42,770 nt of DNA from Leucobacter sp. 7(1). Lineage in GTDB: Bacteria; Actinomycetota; Actinomycetes; Actinomycetales; Microbacteriaceae. Shown piece by piece: positions 18,863-26,748 of this stretch (position 1 is the first letter of the stretch; the number at the start of each line of letters is the position of its first letter). Made by a program: the position numbers and the translations under genes. Location: positions 1 through 42,770 of the forward strand of contig NZ_FUID01000050.1 in the NCBI RefSeq assembly GCF_900163635.1, in the 5' to 3' direction. The notes beneath the pieces are model-generated. The model was not told the origin of the DNA. It searched no databases and worked only from the letters and a program-made list of their open reading frames with translations.

Positions 18863-19648
18863 GTGAGTGACCAACCGTCGACGCCGCGCACCGGGTTCCT
18901 GTACCGGCTCTATCAGCGTCGCCTGCGCCGGGAGATCGACCCCGCCCGCGTACCGCAGCACATCGCGATGATCGTGGACGGCAACCGGCGGTGGGCCAAG
19001 CAGCGGCTGCAAGAACGCGCCGCATACGGGCACCGCGCAGGCGCGCAGAAAATCCACGAGCTCCTGGGGTGGTGCGAGGAAGCCGGGATTCATACGGTCA
19101 CGCTGTACCTGCTCTCGGCGGACAACCTGAAGGCGCGCGATCGGCAGGAGCTCGACGACCTCACCGGGATCATCGCCGAGCTCGCCACGCAGCTCGCCGA
19201 GAACCCGCGCTGGCGTGTGAAACATGTGGGCTCGTGCGAGGGGCTGCCTGAAGCGCTCAGCTCGGCGCTCGCCGCGGCGGAGGCCGCGACGGCGGATCAC
19301 ACAGGCCTGCACGTGAACCTCGCCGTGGGCTACGGCGGCCGCAGCGAGATTACGGCGGCGGTGCGCAGTGTGATTGCGGAACACCAGGCCGCGGGCGGCA
19401 CGATCGACACCCTCGACGAGCACCTCACCCCCGAGACGATCGGGGAGCACCTGTGGACTCGCGGGCAGGCTGATCCGGATCTGGTGATCCGCACCTCAGG
19501 CGAGCAGCGGCTCTCGGACTTCATGATCTGGCAGTCGGCGCACTCGGAGTTCTACTTCGTCGAGGCGCTCTACCCGGACCTGCGCGAGGTCGACTTCTTG
19601 CGCGCGCTGCGCGACTACTCCACGCGGCAGCGCCGCCTCGGCGGATAG
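18863..19648 (+). CDS. uppS: Isoprenyl (cis-polyprenyl) diphosphate synthase
   Basis: 261 residues from the GTG at 18863; the frame upstream runs through the palindrome and is not conserved. The catalytic aspartate lies in HIAMIVDGNRRWAKQ. LYLLSADNLKARD and the C-terminal RTSGEQRLSDFMIWQSAHSE (split) are hallmark motifs. The family condenses isopentenyl diphosphate into Z,E-prenyl chains for the undecaprenyl/decaprenyl lipid carrier of cell-wall synthesis. Some actinobacteria have two; this one resembles the short-chain Z-FPP synthase neighbour of the hemolysin III gene (Rv1086, from memory), so the chain length is open. Confidence 0.92.
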   Translation: MSDQPSTPRTGFLYRLYQRRLRREIDPARVPQHIAMIVDGNRRWAKQRLQERAAYGHRAGAQKIHELLGWCEEAGIHTVTLYLLSADNLKARDRQELDDLTGIIAELATQLAENPRWRVKHVGSCEGLPEALSSALAAAEAATADHTGLHVNLAVGYGGRSEITAAVRSVIAEHQAAGGTIDTLDEHLTPETIGEHLWTRGQADPDLVIRTSGEQRLSDFMIWQSAHSEFYFVEALYPDLREVDFLRALRDYSTRQRRLGG

Positions 19649-19676
19649 CGGGCACCTGCCCGGTACAGTGGGCGGC

Positions 19677-19754
19677 ATGAGAACGCCCGGGCTGTACTGC
19701 GATCGGCGCGGGATCCTCACCGATCAGGAGGAGACGCGATGCGCGAGAGCGTGA
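19677..19754 (+). CDS. Possible leaderless 25-residue leader ORF
   Basis: ATG at 19677 stands seven bases after TACAGT (19664-19669), the same arrangement as nearby leaderless genes. The frame encodes MRTPGLYCDRRGILTDQEE plus six residues and stops at 19754, inside the first codons of the amidohydrolase in another frame. It contains the downstream gene's AGGAGG site, so its translation would deliver ribosomes to that start. No homologue is known to me, and it may be chance. Confidence 0.35.
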   Translation: MRTPGLYCDRRGILTDQEETRCARA

Positions 19755-21070
19755 CAATCCTGCGGGCGGCCGCAATGCTCACCCCGGCAGGGGTGATCGC
19801 GCCAGCGGAGCTCGGGATCGATGCCGCGGGCCGGATCGATTACGCCGGGGAGCCACGGGCTCGGGAGGCGAAAGCCACGACGATCCTCGATCTCCCCGGC
19901 CAGATTCTGATGCCTGGGCTCGTGAACGGGCACACCCACTCCGCGATGACGGTGCTGCGGGGCGTCTCGGACGACGAGGGCTTCATGCCCTGGCTCGCGG
20001 CGGTCCAGGGGCTCGAACAGCACCTCACCCGCGACGATGTGGTGGCCGGACTTCAGCTTGCGCTCGTCGAGATGATCGAGACGGGCACCACCGCTTTTGC
20101 TGACATGTACACCTGGGACGCCGGGTTGATCGAGCTTGTGCGCGCCGCAGGGATGCGCGCGCTTGTTGCCCCGGCTTCCTTCGCCGCGGACTCGGTGGGC
20201 TTCCCCGGCGTCTCCGATGCGGACGGTGCGACGGTGACGCAGCTGACCGAGGAGCTCGCGGCGCAGTTTGCGGGGGATCCGCAGATCAGGATCGCCTTTG
20301 GGCCGCACGCGCCGTACACCTCGCCGCCGGAGTTTTTGCGGGACATCGCCCGGCGCGCGGTGGCGGGTGGCATCCCGATCCACACGCACGTGTCTGAATC
20401 GGCAGCCGAGGTCGCGGACATCACCGCGCGCTACGGCACCACCCCGGGGGATCACCTGGACCGGTTGGGCCTGTGCGAGGCGGAGCTGCTCGCCGCGCAC
20501 TGTGTGCACCTGACTCCCTCGGAGATCGAGCGCTTCGCTGCGGCCGGGGTTGCGGTGAGTCACAACCCGGTCTCGAACCTCAAGCTGGGCACCGGGGTCG
20601 CTGCGCTGCCCGAGCTGATCGCCGCGGGGATCCGGCTCACGCTCGGCACGGATTCGGTGGCGAGCAACAACACGCTTGACCTGTTCGAGGAGATCAAGCT
20701 CGCGACGATCCTGCATCGCGGCGTGCGCGAGGACGCGGCGGCTGTGCGTGCGGCGGACGTGCTCGACATCGCCACACGGCGCGGGGCCGAAGCGATCGGG
20801 TTTCCCGACGCCGGGGCGCTCGAAAAGGGCAGGCTCGCCGACGTGATCACGCTCGACGTGACGGGCTCAGCGGCGACCCCGTTCGATCCGGCATCGCTCG
20901 TATCTCACCTCGGCTTCGCGGCCCGCGGCGGCGATGTGCGACACGTGTTCGTGGGTGGGCGTCACCTGTACGCGGACGGCACTCACCTCACCCTGGACGC
21001 CGCGGCGATCCGGTCCCGTGCCGCTGCGGCCCGCGCCAGGCTCCGGGCCGCGGCGCTACGCGAGCCGTGA
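19739..21070 (+). CDS. Amidohydrolase, SAH/MTA/guanine deaminase-like
   Basis: 443 residues. The metal site starts with [17 protein letters not shown], as in MtaD, SsnA and chlorohydrolase-type deaminases. Further motifs are [30 protein letters not shown] and [17 protein letters not shown], giving all the expected His/Asp metal and catalytic residues. AGGAGG precedes the ATG at 19739. The family deaminates adenosine-type compounds such as S-adenosylhomocysteine or methylthioadenosine. Overlap of its end with luxS and a nucleosidase nearby favour S-adenosylhomocysteine. Confidence 0.82.
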   Translation: MRESVTILRAAAMLTPAGVIAPAELGIDAAGRIDYAGEPRAREAKATTILDLPGQILMPGLVNGHTHSAMTVLRGVSDDEGFMPWLAAVQGLEQHLTRDDVVAGLQLALVEMIETGTTAFADMYTWDAGLIELVRAAGMRALVAPASFAADSVGFPGVSDADGATVTQLTEELAAQFAGDPQIRIAFGPHAPYTSPPEFLRDIARRAVAGGIPIHTHVSESAAEVADITARYGTTPGDHLDRLGLCEAELLAAHCVHLTPSEIERFAAAGVAVSHNPVSNLKLGTGVAALPELIAAGIRLTLGTDSVASNNTLDLFEEIKLATILHRGVREDAAAVRAADVLDIATRRGAEAIGFPDAGALEKGRLADVITLDVTGSAATPFDPASLVSHLGFAARGGDVRHVFVGGRHLYADGTHLTLDAAAIRSRAAAARARLRAAALREP

Positions 21071-21547
21071 TCGGTCGAAGGGGTCAAGGCTGATGCCGCG
21101 TTCGAGCACGACCTTGGCCCATTCCTGCGCCGAGTGCAGGCTGTGGTCGCGGTAGTTGCCGCAGCTCACCGCCTCGGTGCCCGGGACGTCGTCCCACGTG
21201 ACCCGCCAGGCGAGATCTTCGAGTGACGACTTGATTGCGGCGGCGACAGTCTCTGGGGAGGGTTCGCCCCAGGCAATGAGGTGGAACCCCGTGCGGCAGC
21301 CAAACGGGGAGATGTCGATCAGCCCGTCGAAACGGGTGCGCAGCAGCGCGGCGAGCGTGTGCTCGATTGTGTGCAGGCCAGCGGTAGGGATTTCCTGTTC
21401 GTTCGGCTGCACGAGGCGAATATCGAAGTTTGAGATCGCGTCGCCCTTCGGCCCGTGCTCGACGCCGATCAGGCGCACGTACGGGGCCAGTACCTTCGTG
21501 TGATCCAGGGAGAAGCTCTCAACCTCGGCAAGTTCGACGTCGCTCAT
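21056..21547 (-). CDS. luxS: S-ribosylhomocysteine lyase
   Basis: 163 residues from the ATG at 21547, which has a -10 (TACACT) six bases upstream. The zinc and catalytic motifs are present: [31 protein letters not shown] (HxxEH), and [12 protein letters not shown] with the catalytic cysteine. It splits S-ribosylhomocysteine into homocysteine and DPD, the AI-2 precursor. Its last 15 bases overlap the convergent deaminase gene. The nucleosidase that would supply its substrate lies ~0.8 kb away. Confidence 0.95.
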   Translation of the reverse strand: MSDVELAEVESFSLDHTKVLAPYVRLIGVEHGPKGDAISNFDIRLVQPNEQEIPTAGLHTIEHTLAALLRTRFDGLIDISPFGCRTGFHLIAWGEPSPETVAAAIKSSLEDLAWRVTWDDVPGTEAVSCGNYRDHSLHSAQEWAKVVLERGISLDPFDRSRLA

Positions 21548-21553
21548 GGAGCC

Positions 21554-21559
21554 AGTGTA
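21554..21559 (-). promoter_or_regulatory. -10 element of luxS (leaderless)
   Basis: TACACT on the minus strand, then six bases, then the ATG at 21547; same design as uppS and the hemolysin III gene. Confidence 0.55.
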
Positions 21560-21646
21560 GTTGGGGCTTCCGGCACCGGACAGGGTGCATGTCACAGGGG
21601 GTCATGCGCGCCGCGCGACTCGCGTACAACCGGGCCTTGGACACAG

Positions 21647-21682
21647 CTGAGGCCCGCTCCCCGGGTGGGGTGCGGGCCTCAG
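21647..21682 (-). terminator. Terminator hairpin of the 99-residue gene
   Basis: CTGAGGCCCGC (21647-21657) pairs perfectly with GCGGGCCTCAG (21672-21682), with an inner CCCC/GGGG stem. It lies ~50 bases past the end of the minus-strand gene at 21730. Confidence 0.65.
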
Positions 21683-21729
21683 GATAGGGTTCGCGTCCTG
21701 CCGGCTGTGCCGGACGAGAGGCGCGCTGG

Positions 21730-22029
21730 TTACGCGGCCTGCGCGAGATCGCGCCGGGTCAGCGCGATCCGGCTCAGCTTGCCGGCGGGCGCACGGTCAA
21801 CGCGCACATCCCAGCCCGAACGGTCGAGCCGCTCGAGGTCGTTGTGTGCCTCGCCCAGGCTGTCCGTCTCGACAAGGTAGAGCGTGCGGCCAGACGTGCG
21901 GTACACCGAGCGGTGCTGTGCCCACTCGGGCACTCGCATCTCGGCGGCATCGCCCAGCGCGTGGTACGGGGTACGCAGCGCGTCAGGGCGCAGCGTGGCA
22001 TCGGAAGCGATGCGAAGTGTGTGAGTCAT
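21730..22029 (-). CDS. Hypothetical 99-residue protein
   Basis: I do not recognise a family. The start chosen (ATG 22029, MTHTLRIASDATLRP) has AAAGGAA eight bases upstream; the frame continues to 22263 but without support. The protein is soluble, mixed alpha/beta in appearance, with no cysteine, signal peptide or membrane helix. GRTLYLVETDSLGEAHNDL suggests a strand-helix unit. A hairpin just upstream of the ribosome site and one after the stop suggest it is a monocistronic, well-expressed gene. Confidence 0.65.
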   Translation of the reverse strand: MTHTLRIASDATLRPDALRTPYHALGDAAEMRVPEWAQHRSVYRTSGRTLYLVETDSLGEAHNDLERLDRSGWDVRVDRAPAGKLSRIALTRRDLAQAA

Positions 22030-22377
22030 GATGATTCCTTTCGACCCGCACCGTCGTGGTGCGGAACCCGCCAAGTCTGTCTCGCGGGTGCGGGGCTCGG
22101 GATCGAGCCTGGGTGCCGGGCCGGAGCTGGATGCGCGTGTGAGCGGATCCGCGTGCCGGCGGGGCGATGGTGCGGATCGAGTGGAAGCACTCGTCTGTAC
22201 CGAGGAGCTGCGTGGAATGGACGACACGTGTGAGTGAACCCGCCAGCCTCCGGCGGAGAACACGCTCGTTTCGCGAACTCAATACATCATCTTAGAACAA
22301 GTCTTCGAAAAACGCTAGTGTTGATCCGGAAATGTTTGCTGGCGTGCCGTGTCGCGCCGTGCGCGAGGGAGAACACC
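22030..22377. other. Divergent gap with leader hairpin and nucleosidase promoter
   Basis: No gene is supported in these 348 bases. CCGCACC (22046-22052) pairs with GGTGCGG (22058-22064) just ahead of the AAAGGAA site of the minus-strand gene. For the plus-strand nucleosidase, TTAGAA (22293-22298) and TAGTGT (22316-22321), 17 bp apart, form a plausible promoter. The stretch 22270-22320 is AT-rich. Confidence 0.5.
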
Positions 22378-22935
22378 ATGTCCGAATTCACCACGCTTTT
22401 GGTGTTCGCACACCGTGATGAGGCGTCCGCGTTTGCCGACGTTCCGCACCTGATTACTGGGGTGGGCAAGGTGAACGCCGCGGTCTCCGTCGGTGCCGCG
22501 CTCGCCGCCGGCGGGGTCGATCGGGTGGTTGTGCTCGGCACCGCCGGCGTTGTGGGTGACGGCCCCGACCGTCCGAGCCTCGACGAGATCTACCAGATCA
22601 CAGCAGCAGTCCAGCACGATTTCTCACTCCCCTCGCCTGAGTTGCGCCCCGCCGGCGAGGTGCTCCTGGCGGATCGCACGGCCACAATCGCCACGGGCGA
22701 TGTGTTTGTGCAGGACGACGCCCAGCGCGCCCACATCGCCGAGCTGGGTGCCGAGCTCTGCGATATGGAGAGCTACGCGTTTGCGGCGGTGTGCGCCACG
22801 TTCGACGTTCCGCTGCAGCTGTTCAAAGTGCCCTCGGACTTCGCCGACAGCTCCACCACGGCCGAGGAATGGGACACCATTGTGTTCCGCAAGAGCGAGC
22901 AGCTGCGGGCTTTCTGGGACGCGCAGCTGGGCTAA
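22378..22935 (+). CDS. MTA/SAH nucleosidase-like phosphorylase-superfamily protein
   Basis: 185 residues from the ATG at 22378, with GAGGGAGAA upstream; shorter than E. coli MtnN (~230). It retains GVGKVNAAVSVGAAL, VVLGTAGVV, the ribose-binding DMESYAFAAVCATF (Met-Glu pair) and the catalytic-type aspartate in FKVPSDFADSS. The family hydrolyses or phosphorolyses nucleosides; beside luxS it would turn S-adenosylhomocysteine (or its deaminated form) into S-ribosylhomocysteine. The reduced length leaves specificity open. Confidence 0.78.
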   Translation: MSEFTTLLVFAHRDEASAFADVPHLITGVGKVNAAVSVGAALAAGGVDRVVVLGTAGVVGDGPDRPSLDEIYQITAAVQHDFSLPSPELRPAGEVLLADRTATIATGDVFVQDDAQRAHIAELGAELCDMESYAFAAVCATFDVPLQLFKVPSDFADSSTTAEEWDTIVFRKSEQLRAFWDAQLG

Positions 22936-22966
22936 GTCATGCTCGTTGGCTTCGGAGCCTGAGTCA

Positions 22967-23030
22967 ACGAAAGCGTCGGAGATTTTCGATCCCGCACCCA
23001 GATGTGGGGGAAAATCTCCGACGCTTTCGT
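22967..23030. repeat. Perfect 20-bp inverted repeat with a third partial copy
   Basis: ACGAAAGCGTCGGAGATTTT (22967-22986) pairs exactly with 23011-23030 around a 24-base loop that itself can pair weakly (CCC/GGG). A degenerate direct copy of the right arm (CTCCGTCGCTTTCGTGAA) follows at ~23035-23052. It lies between convergent genes and could end both transcripts, but the extra copy points to a repeat family. Confidence 0.8.
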
Positions 23031-23088
23031 GAAGCTCCGTCGCTTTCGTGAATCTCCGCGGTACGCGTGAAACTGGGGTGGGCCCTGG

Positions 23089-24909
23089 TTACTGCTCCCG
23101 GGAGGACCGGCGGCGCAGCAGCGTGAGCCCGCCCGCGCCGAGGAGCGCGGCGCCCGCCGCCGACCACCAGGCGAGGTCAGCCCCACCGGTCTGCGCGAGC
23201 GTGCCACCCGTGCCGGGCTTCACGGGCGGCTTCGGGTCAACCGGCGGCTTGGGATCGACGGGCGGCTTGGGGTCGACCGGCGGCTTGGGGTCGACTGGTG
23301 GCTTCGGGACCGGTGCGACGTCGACGGCGGTGGCGGCCGCGGTCGCCGTGATTCGGCAGTCCGCGGTGCCCGTAATCTGCACGGTGACCTGGGTCTCCGC
23401 ATCGGCCTTCGTGAGCGTGTACTGGGCTTTGGTCGCTCCAGCGATCGGCTCGCCATCGCGCAACCACTGGACACCGAACTCCGCGGCGGGATCCCAACTG
23501 GGCAGCCCGGCAGTCAGTGTCTTCCCAGGGGTTGCGTCACCGGAGAGCGTGGGCGCGGGGGTCTGCGTGAACGCGACCGGAACGGTTTCGGCAGCGAAGG
23601 TCAGTTCCGCGGTGTCGGGTGCCGAGCCGTCGCCCCGGGTGACACCGTTCTGTGCCTGGAGTGTCACCGTGCCCTCGGCAGTCGGCGTACCCGTAATCGC
23701 GCCTGTCGTTTCGTCGAGCGTGAGTCCCGCGGGGAGCGTGCCGGCGGTGGTGCCGACCCAGCTCGGATCAGGGGTGCCCACGAGTTCCGGGGTCAGCGTG
23801 AGCGCGGACGGTGAGCACGTGTTTGTGGTGATCGTGCTGCTCGGGTACGTGATCTCCGAGGACTTCAGGGTCGTGAGCGTGACCGGCAGGAGTCCCCAGG
23901 GCGGCGTGAATCCGGAGATGTAGAGACGTCCGTCCGTGCCCCAGCGCGACTGGTACATGTTGAAGTAGTCAACGTCGGCAAAGTCGATGTCGAAGTTGTC
24001 GAGGAACTCGGTCGCGGTGCCTGTCGCAACGTCGAGCTCATAGATCGCCCAGTTCCCGGAGTAGTACACCTTGCCTTCGGAATACCGAGTCATGTCGAGC
24101 CCGTGAATTGTATTCGAACCCGTCGAGACCTCGGTGATGGCCGGGGAAGCGGGGTCCGCGATGAAGCCGAGCTTGTACATGTCCAGGCTGAAGCCGATTG
24201 CCCCGGTGACCGGGTCGATCTGCAGCCAGGGAGTCTGCTCCGGGTTCATTGACTGCGGAATGCCGGTGATGACCTGAGTGACGGCACCGCTGGTCAAGTC
24301 CACGGACCAGATGCCGTTGAGCTGCGTCGGGGCGGACCAGTCGGAGCGGACATACGCGTGGGTACCGTCTTTGGTCACCGCCATGCTCGTGGCCTGGCCC
24401 GAGGTGATCCCAGGAATCTGGACGCTCACGCTCCCAATGAACGTGCCGTCCGGCGCCCAGGTGGCGATCGTTGCCGGGGCGGGGAGCCAGGAGCGCGCGT
24501 GCAGCGAGTGCACGTTGCCCGCGGTGTCGGTGGAAATCGAAACGACGCGACCGGTGATTCCCGCGGTTGCGTTGGTGTCCCACGAGGTCGGCGTGGAGCC
24601 GTCCTCGAAGTACCGGTAAATGTATGTGTCCTTGGCGTTGGATCCGGTCCAGCGGGCTGAGTACATGGAGCCGTCGATCCCCAGTTCGAGCTGGCCCTGA
24701 GGGCCCGAATCAGCCGGGACCATGACCGGGTCACCGACAGCGAGACGCTGGCCGTCGATTCCGATGTTGGCTGGCGGCGTGCCGGGAGCCGCGGGGGCGG
24801 CGAGTGCCGGGGCAGCCGCGAGCCCGGTGAAGGCCACGCAGGCGGCGATGCCAACTACGGCCGTTCGAGTCCCGCGTCCGCGGTCGGTCAATCGTGAAGT
24901 GCGCGTCAT
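23089..24909 (-). CDS. Secreted LAQTG-anchored surface protein
   Basis: 606 residues from the ATG at 24909. A signal peptide (VVGIAACVAFTGLAAAPALA) is followed by a ~330-residue domain with repeated VTGxIGFSLDMY/SGNWAIYELDVATG-like units that suggests a beta-propeller. Then come putative-Ig repeats (LPAGLTLDETTGAITGTPTAEG; LPSWDPAAEFGVQWLRDGEPI). A proline-rich spacer with five VDPKPP units leads to the sorting signal: LAQTG, hydrophobic helix, RRRSS. LAXTG is the motif of class E sortases. Probably a cell-wall protein; ligand unknown. Confidence 0.85.
   Translation of the reverse strand: MTRTSRLTDRGRGTRTAVVGIAACVAFTGLAAAPALAAPAAPGTPPANIGIDGQRLAVGDPVMVPADSGPQGQLELGIDGSMYSARWTGSNAKDTYIYRYFEDGSTPTSWDTNATAGITGRVVSISTDTAGNVHSLHARSWLPAPATIATWAPDGTFIGSVSVQIPGITSGQATSMAVTKDGTHAYVRSDWSAPTQLNGIWSVDLTSGAVTQVITGIPQSMNPEQTPWLQIDPVTGAIGFSLDMYKLGFIADPASPAITEVSTGSNTIHGLDMTRYSEGKVYYSGNWAIYELDVATGTATEFLDNFDIDFADVDYFNMYQSRWGTDGRLYISGFTPPWGLLPVTLTTLKSSEITYPSSTITTNTCSPSALTLTPELVGTPDPSWVGTTAGTLPAGLTLDETTGAITGTPTAEGTVTLQAQNGVTRGDGSAPDTAELTFAAETVPVAFTQTPAPTLSGDATPGKTLTAGLPSWDPAAEFGVQWLRDGEPIAGATKAQYTLTKADAETQVTVQITGTADCRITATAAATAVDVAPVPKPPVDPKPPVDPKPPVDPKPPVDPKPPVKPGTGGTLAQTGGADLAWWSAAGAALLGAGGLTLLRRRSSREQ
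23218..23312 (-). repeat. Tandem 15- to 18-base repeats encoding VDPKPP spacer
   Basis: The surface-protein gene carries consecutive copies of a unit encoding K-P-P-V-D-P, with small silent differences. It forms the extended wall-spanning stalk before the sorting signal. Copy number may vary between strains. Confidence 0.75.
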
Positions 24910-25086
24910 TGCTGATCCCCATCCCCGCAACGCGCACGGCGCTGCGGACCCCATCCCAAGTCCTACCTGTGACAGTAATCCCAAAGGGAACCGTAGGGCA
25001 ACTGTAGAGTCCAGCGCAGCCGTGTGTCGCTCGGCTCAGCGAAACGATGCGGAACACAGCGGTCGTACCCGTGCGACACGCAAACA

Positions 25087-25132
25087 AAAACCCCCGCGAT
25101 CTGCTGATTTCTCAACGATCTGCGGGGGTTTT
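25087..25132 (-). terminator. Terminator at the left element junction
   Basis: AAAACCCCCGC (25087-25097) pairs with GCGGGGGTTTT (25122-25132), with an inner GATC pair and T/A-runs on both sides. In the uninterrupted chromosome this stem would follow the tRNA-Ser gene. Its right arm is part of the duplicated attachment sequence. Confidence 0.75.
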
Positions 25133-25159
25133 CAGTGGCGGTGACGGTGGGATTTGAAC
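25119..25159. repeat. Left attachment site (att) of the integrated element
   Basis: 41 bases match 32933-32973 with one difference (A25134 versus G32948). The block holds half of a terminator and the last 24 bases of the tRNA-Ser gene including CCA. It marks the left border of the ~7.8-kb element. Confidence 0.9.
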
Positions 25160-25263
25160 TCGCCCGGAAACGAATTGTGCTGGTCGTCAAATGCTAGAAC
25201 GCCATCATTTCAACGATTCTCAGTCACTGAAACCATTCCAATGCACCAGCGTTTTCAGCAAAT

Positions 25264-25283
25264 GTTGCCATCGTGTTGTCACC
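25264..25283 (+). promoter_or_regulatory. Candidate arm-type integrase binding site (left)
   Basis: GTTGCCATCGTGTTGTCACC matches 32861-32880 (GTTGCCAGAATGTTGCCACC) at 16 of 20 positions in the same orientation. One copy lies just inside each att core, as expected for arm sites of a tyrosine integrase. Chance similarity is possible. Confidence 0.4.
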
Positions 25284-25292
25284 GCGCACCCG

Positions 25293-25859
25293 CTAATCCC
25301 AGAGTGATTCAACGGATTCTTTGTCAAAAGCCGCGTTCGCTTCTTTGAGTTCCGCTTTCGCGTTGCCGAGGCTGTTTAGGGCAACAGCCAAGCTTTCGAA
25401 GCTTGCTTGGCGGTAGAGCGCTTGTGGAACGATTGCTCCCGCTAATTCGGCTCCGGATTCGGCCAAAAGCCCTCGCTTATGCAATACAGAAATCAGATCG
25501 TTCATGCGCCCATAGAATGTCTTGAAAATGGCACTATGAATATCTGAAGTTCTAACGAGATGGTATTTGTTCGTTGGTTCTGGCCATGAGATTTTGTCGG
25601 ACGCGGTCGCAAATCGTTCAGCGAGCGCAAGGGCCTCGCGTCCGAGTTCATTTCGCATTTCCGAAACACCTTCCTTGCCGAGCGCGCGGATTGCTTCTGG
25701 ATTCTTGAGCGCGTATCCCTTCGCAAGTTCGTCCACGCGGGCTGGTATGCCATCTGCGATAGTCCGCAATGTTTCGATCTTCAAGCGATCGGCTTCTCCT
25801 TGAGCGTTTGCTACTTCCTGCTCGGCTTGTTGTACTGCGAGTTCTGCTTCTGTGGCCAT
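25293..25859 (-). CDS. Low-GC cargo gene of the element, unknown function
   Basis: 188 residues from the ATG at 25859 (MATEAELAVQQAEQEV); GGAGG lies ten bases upstream. The frame extends to 25910 without support. Both ends are charged, heptad-like helices (AEQEVANAQGEADRLKIETL; NSLGNAKAELKEANAAFDKE), so a coiled coil is likely; the centre is mixed. No signal peptide or membrane helix. Base composition is clearly lower in GC (~50%) than the neighbours, which suggests recent acquisition. It lies next to att and after the structural genes, the usual place for helper-interference or defence cargo. I do not recognise a family. Confidence 0.7.
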   Translation of the reverse strand: MATEAELAVQQAEQEVANAQGEADRLKIETLRTIADGIPARVDELAKGYALKNPEAIRALGKEGVSEMRNELGREALALAERFATASDKISWPEPTNKYHLVRTSDIHSAIFKTFYGRMNDLISVLHKRGLLAESGAELAGAIVPQALYRQASFESLAVALNSLGNAKAELKEANAAFDKESVESLWD

Positions 25860-26099
25860 ACCTTGAATACCTCCATTGAGGCTCCTCGCCGGTTGCTTGG
25901 AGCACTTCAAGCATGGGGGATGCTCCGGACAATCTGTTAGAAACTGGTCATTGAGTATCTGGATGGCTGTTGCCGAGCAACACCCACCTGCTCTGCAAGT
26001 GCTCTATCGTTTGCTAGTGAGCCGTGCCCTAAGCCTGCCTGAGGGCATAACTCAGAGTTAGACCCTTCGCCTTGAACGGTGTGCGTCTGACGGATACCG
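25860..26099. other. Non-coding stretch between cargo and terminase-like gene
   Basis: No gene supported. The sequence is lower in GC and holds short inverted pieces (GAGCA...TGCTC near 25901-25923). A promoter for the cargo gene and possibly a packaging site would fit here, but I see no clear consensus. Confidence 0.35.
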
Positions 26100-26540
26100 T
26101 CACCGCCGGCGCGGTTTCGGTCGTTTCGATGCGATCGGGGTGACGTTCGGCGCCGCGGCCACCGCCGCCGACTCCGCTCCCTGCTCGACGCGGCGTGCAC
26201 GGAGTTCGAGCTGCATCCTCACCTTCGGCGTGCCGCCGACCTCTGCGAGCAGACGCGACAGAAGCGAGTGCGCACGCAGCGCGAGCGACGTGTCTCCGGT
26301 CGCGGTCGCCTGGTCAGCCATGTCAGCGAGCGCGCGCACCTGCGCCACGGCCGCCGCATCCGACGCCGCGATCCATCTCATGCCCGCGATCGAGCCCTCG
26401 ACGCTCTGACGCATCACCCCGACAGGTGCGTCAGACGCTGCACGCGCCCGCTCAGCGGCCTGAGCTCGCTTCCGGGCCCGATACTCGCGGGAATACCTCG
26501 CGTTCCGCTCCTGGCGCGTCTCCTGAGTCCTGGTGGTCAT
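26100..26540 (-). CDS. Phage small terminase-like protein
   Basis: 146 residues from the ATG at 26540. A strongly basic N-terminus (RNARYSREYRARKRAQAAERA) is followed by a helical region (LADMADQATATGDTSLALRAHSLLSRLLAEVGG) and a basic tail (SKRPKPRRR). This resembles the small terminase or packaging proteins that accompany capsid and protease genes in actinobacterial mini-prophages. The assignment is by position and composition, not by a decisive motif; another DNA-binding or head protein is possible. Transcribed with the capsid genes but separated from them by a terminator-like hairpin. Confidence 0.5.
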   Translation of the reverse strand: MTTRTQETRQERNARYSREYRARKRAQAAERARAASDAPVGVMRQSVEGSIAGMRWIAASDAAAVAQVRALADMADQATATGDTSLALRAHSLLSRLLAEVGGTPKVRMQLELRARRVEQGAESAAVAAAPNVTPIASKRPKPRRR

Positions 26541-26657
26541 CTGACGGCCTTTCTGTGCGTGTGCTGGCCCGGTGGGGGAAATCACTGCCGGCACAGTCTT
26601 TCGTGCCGTGTCTTTGGTGGGATTGGACCGCCCCTACCCCCGTCGGGAGAGTGTGGT

Positions 26658-26694
26658 GAGGCGGCGAAGCCTGTGGGTAGGGCTTCGCCGCCTC
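26658..26694 (-). terminator. Hairpin between protease and terminase-like genes
   Basis: GAGGCGGCGAAGCC (26658-26671) pairs perfectly with 26681-26694. It follows the end of the protease gene on the minus strand and so is probably its terminator. No T-run is obvious. Confidence 0.6.
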
Positions 26695-26748
26695 GAGGCT
26701 GCAAGCTCTATCTTGCTCCGTGGCAGAGTGTGCAGCTGGGTGGACCGC

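Noticed and set aside
22030..22377. S-adenosylhomocysteine riboswitch ahead of the nucleosidase
   Set aside because: The only clear hairpin belongs to the other strand's gene, and I could not trace the conserved core of the known riboswitch classes.
23048..23923. 291-residue plus-strand frame
   Set aside because: Its Gly-Ser-Thr repeats are simply the antisense of the VDPKPP stalk and Ig-like units of the surface protein.
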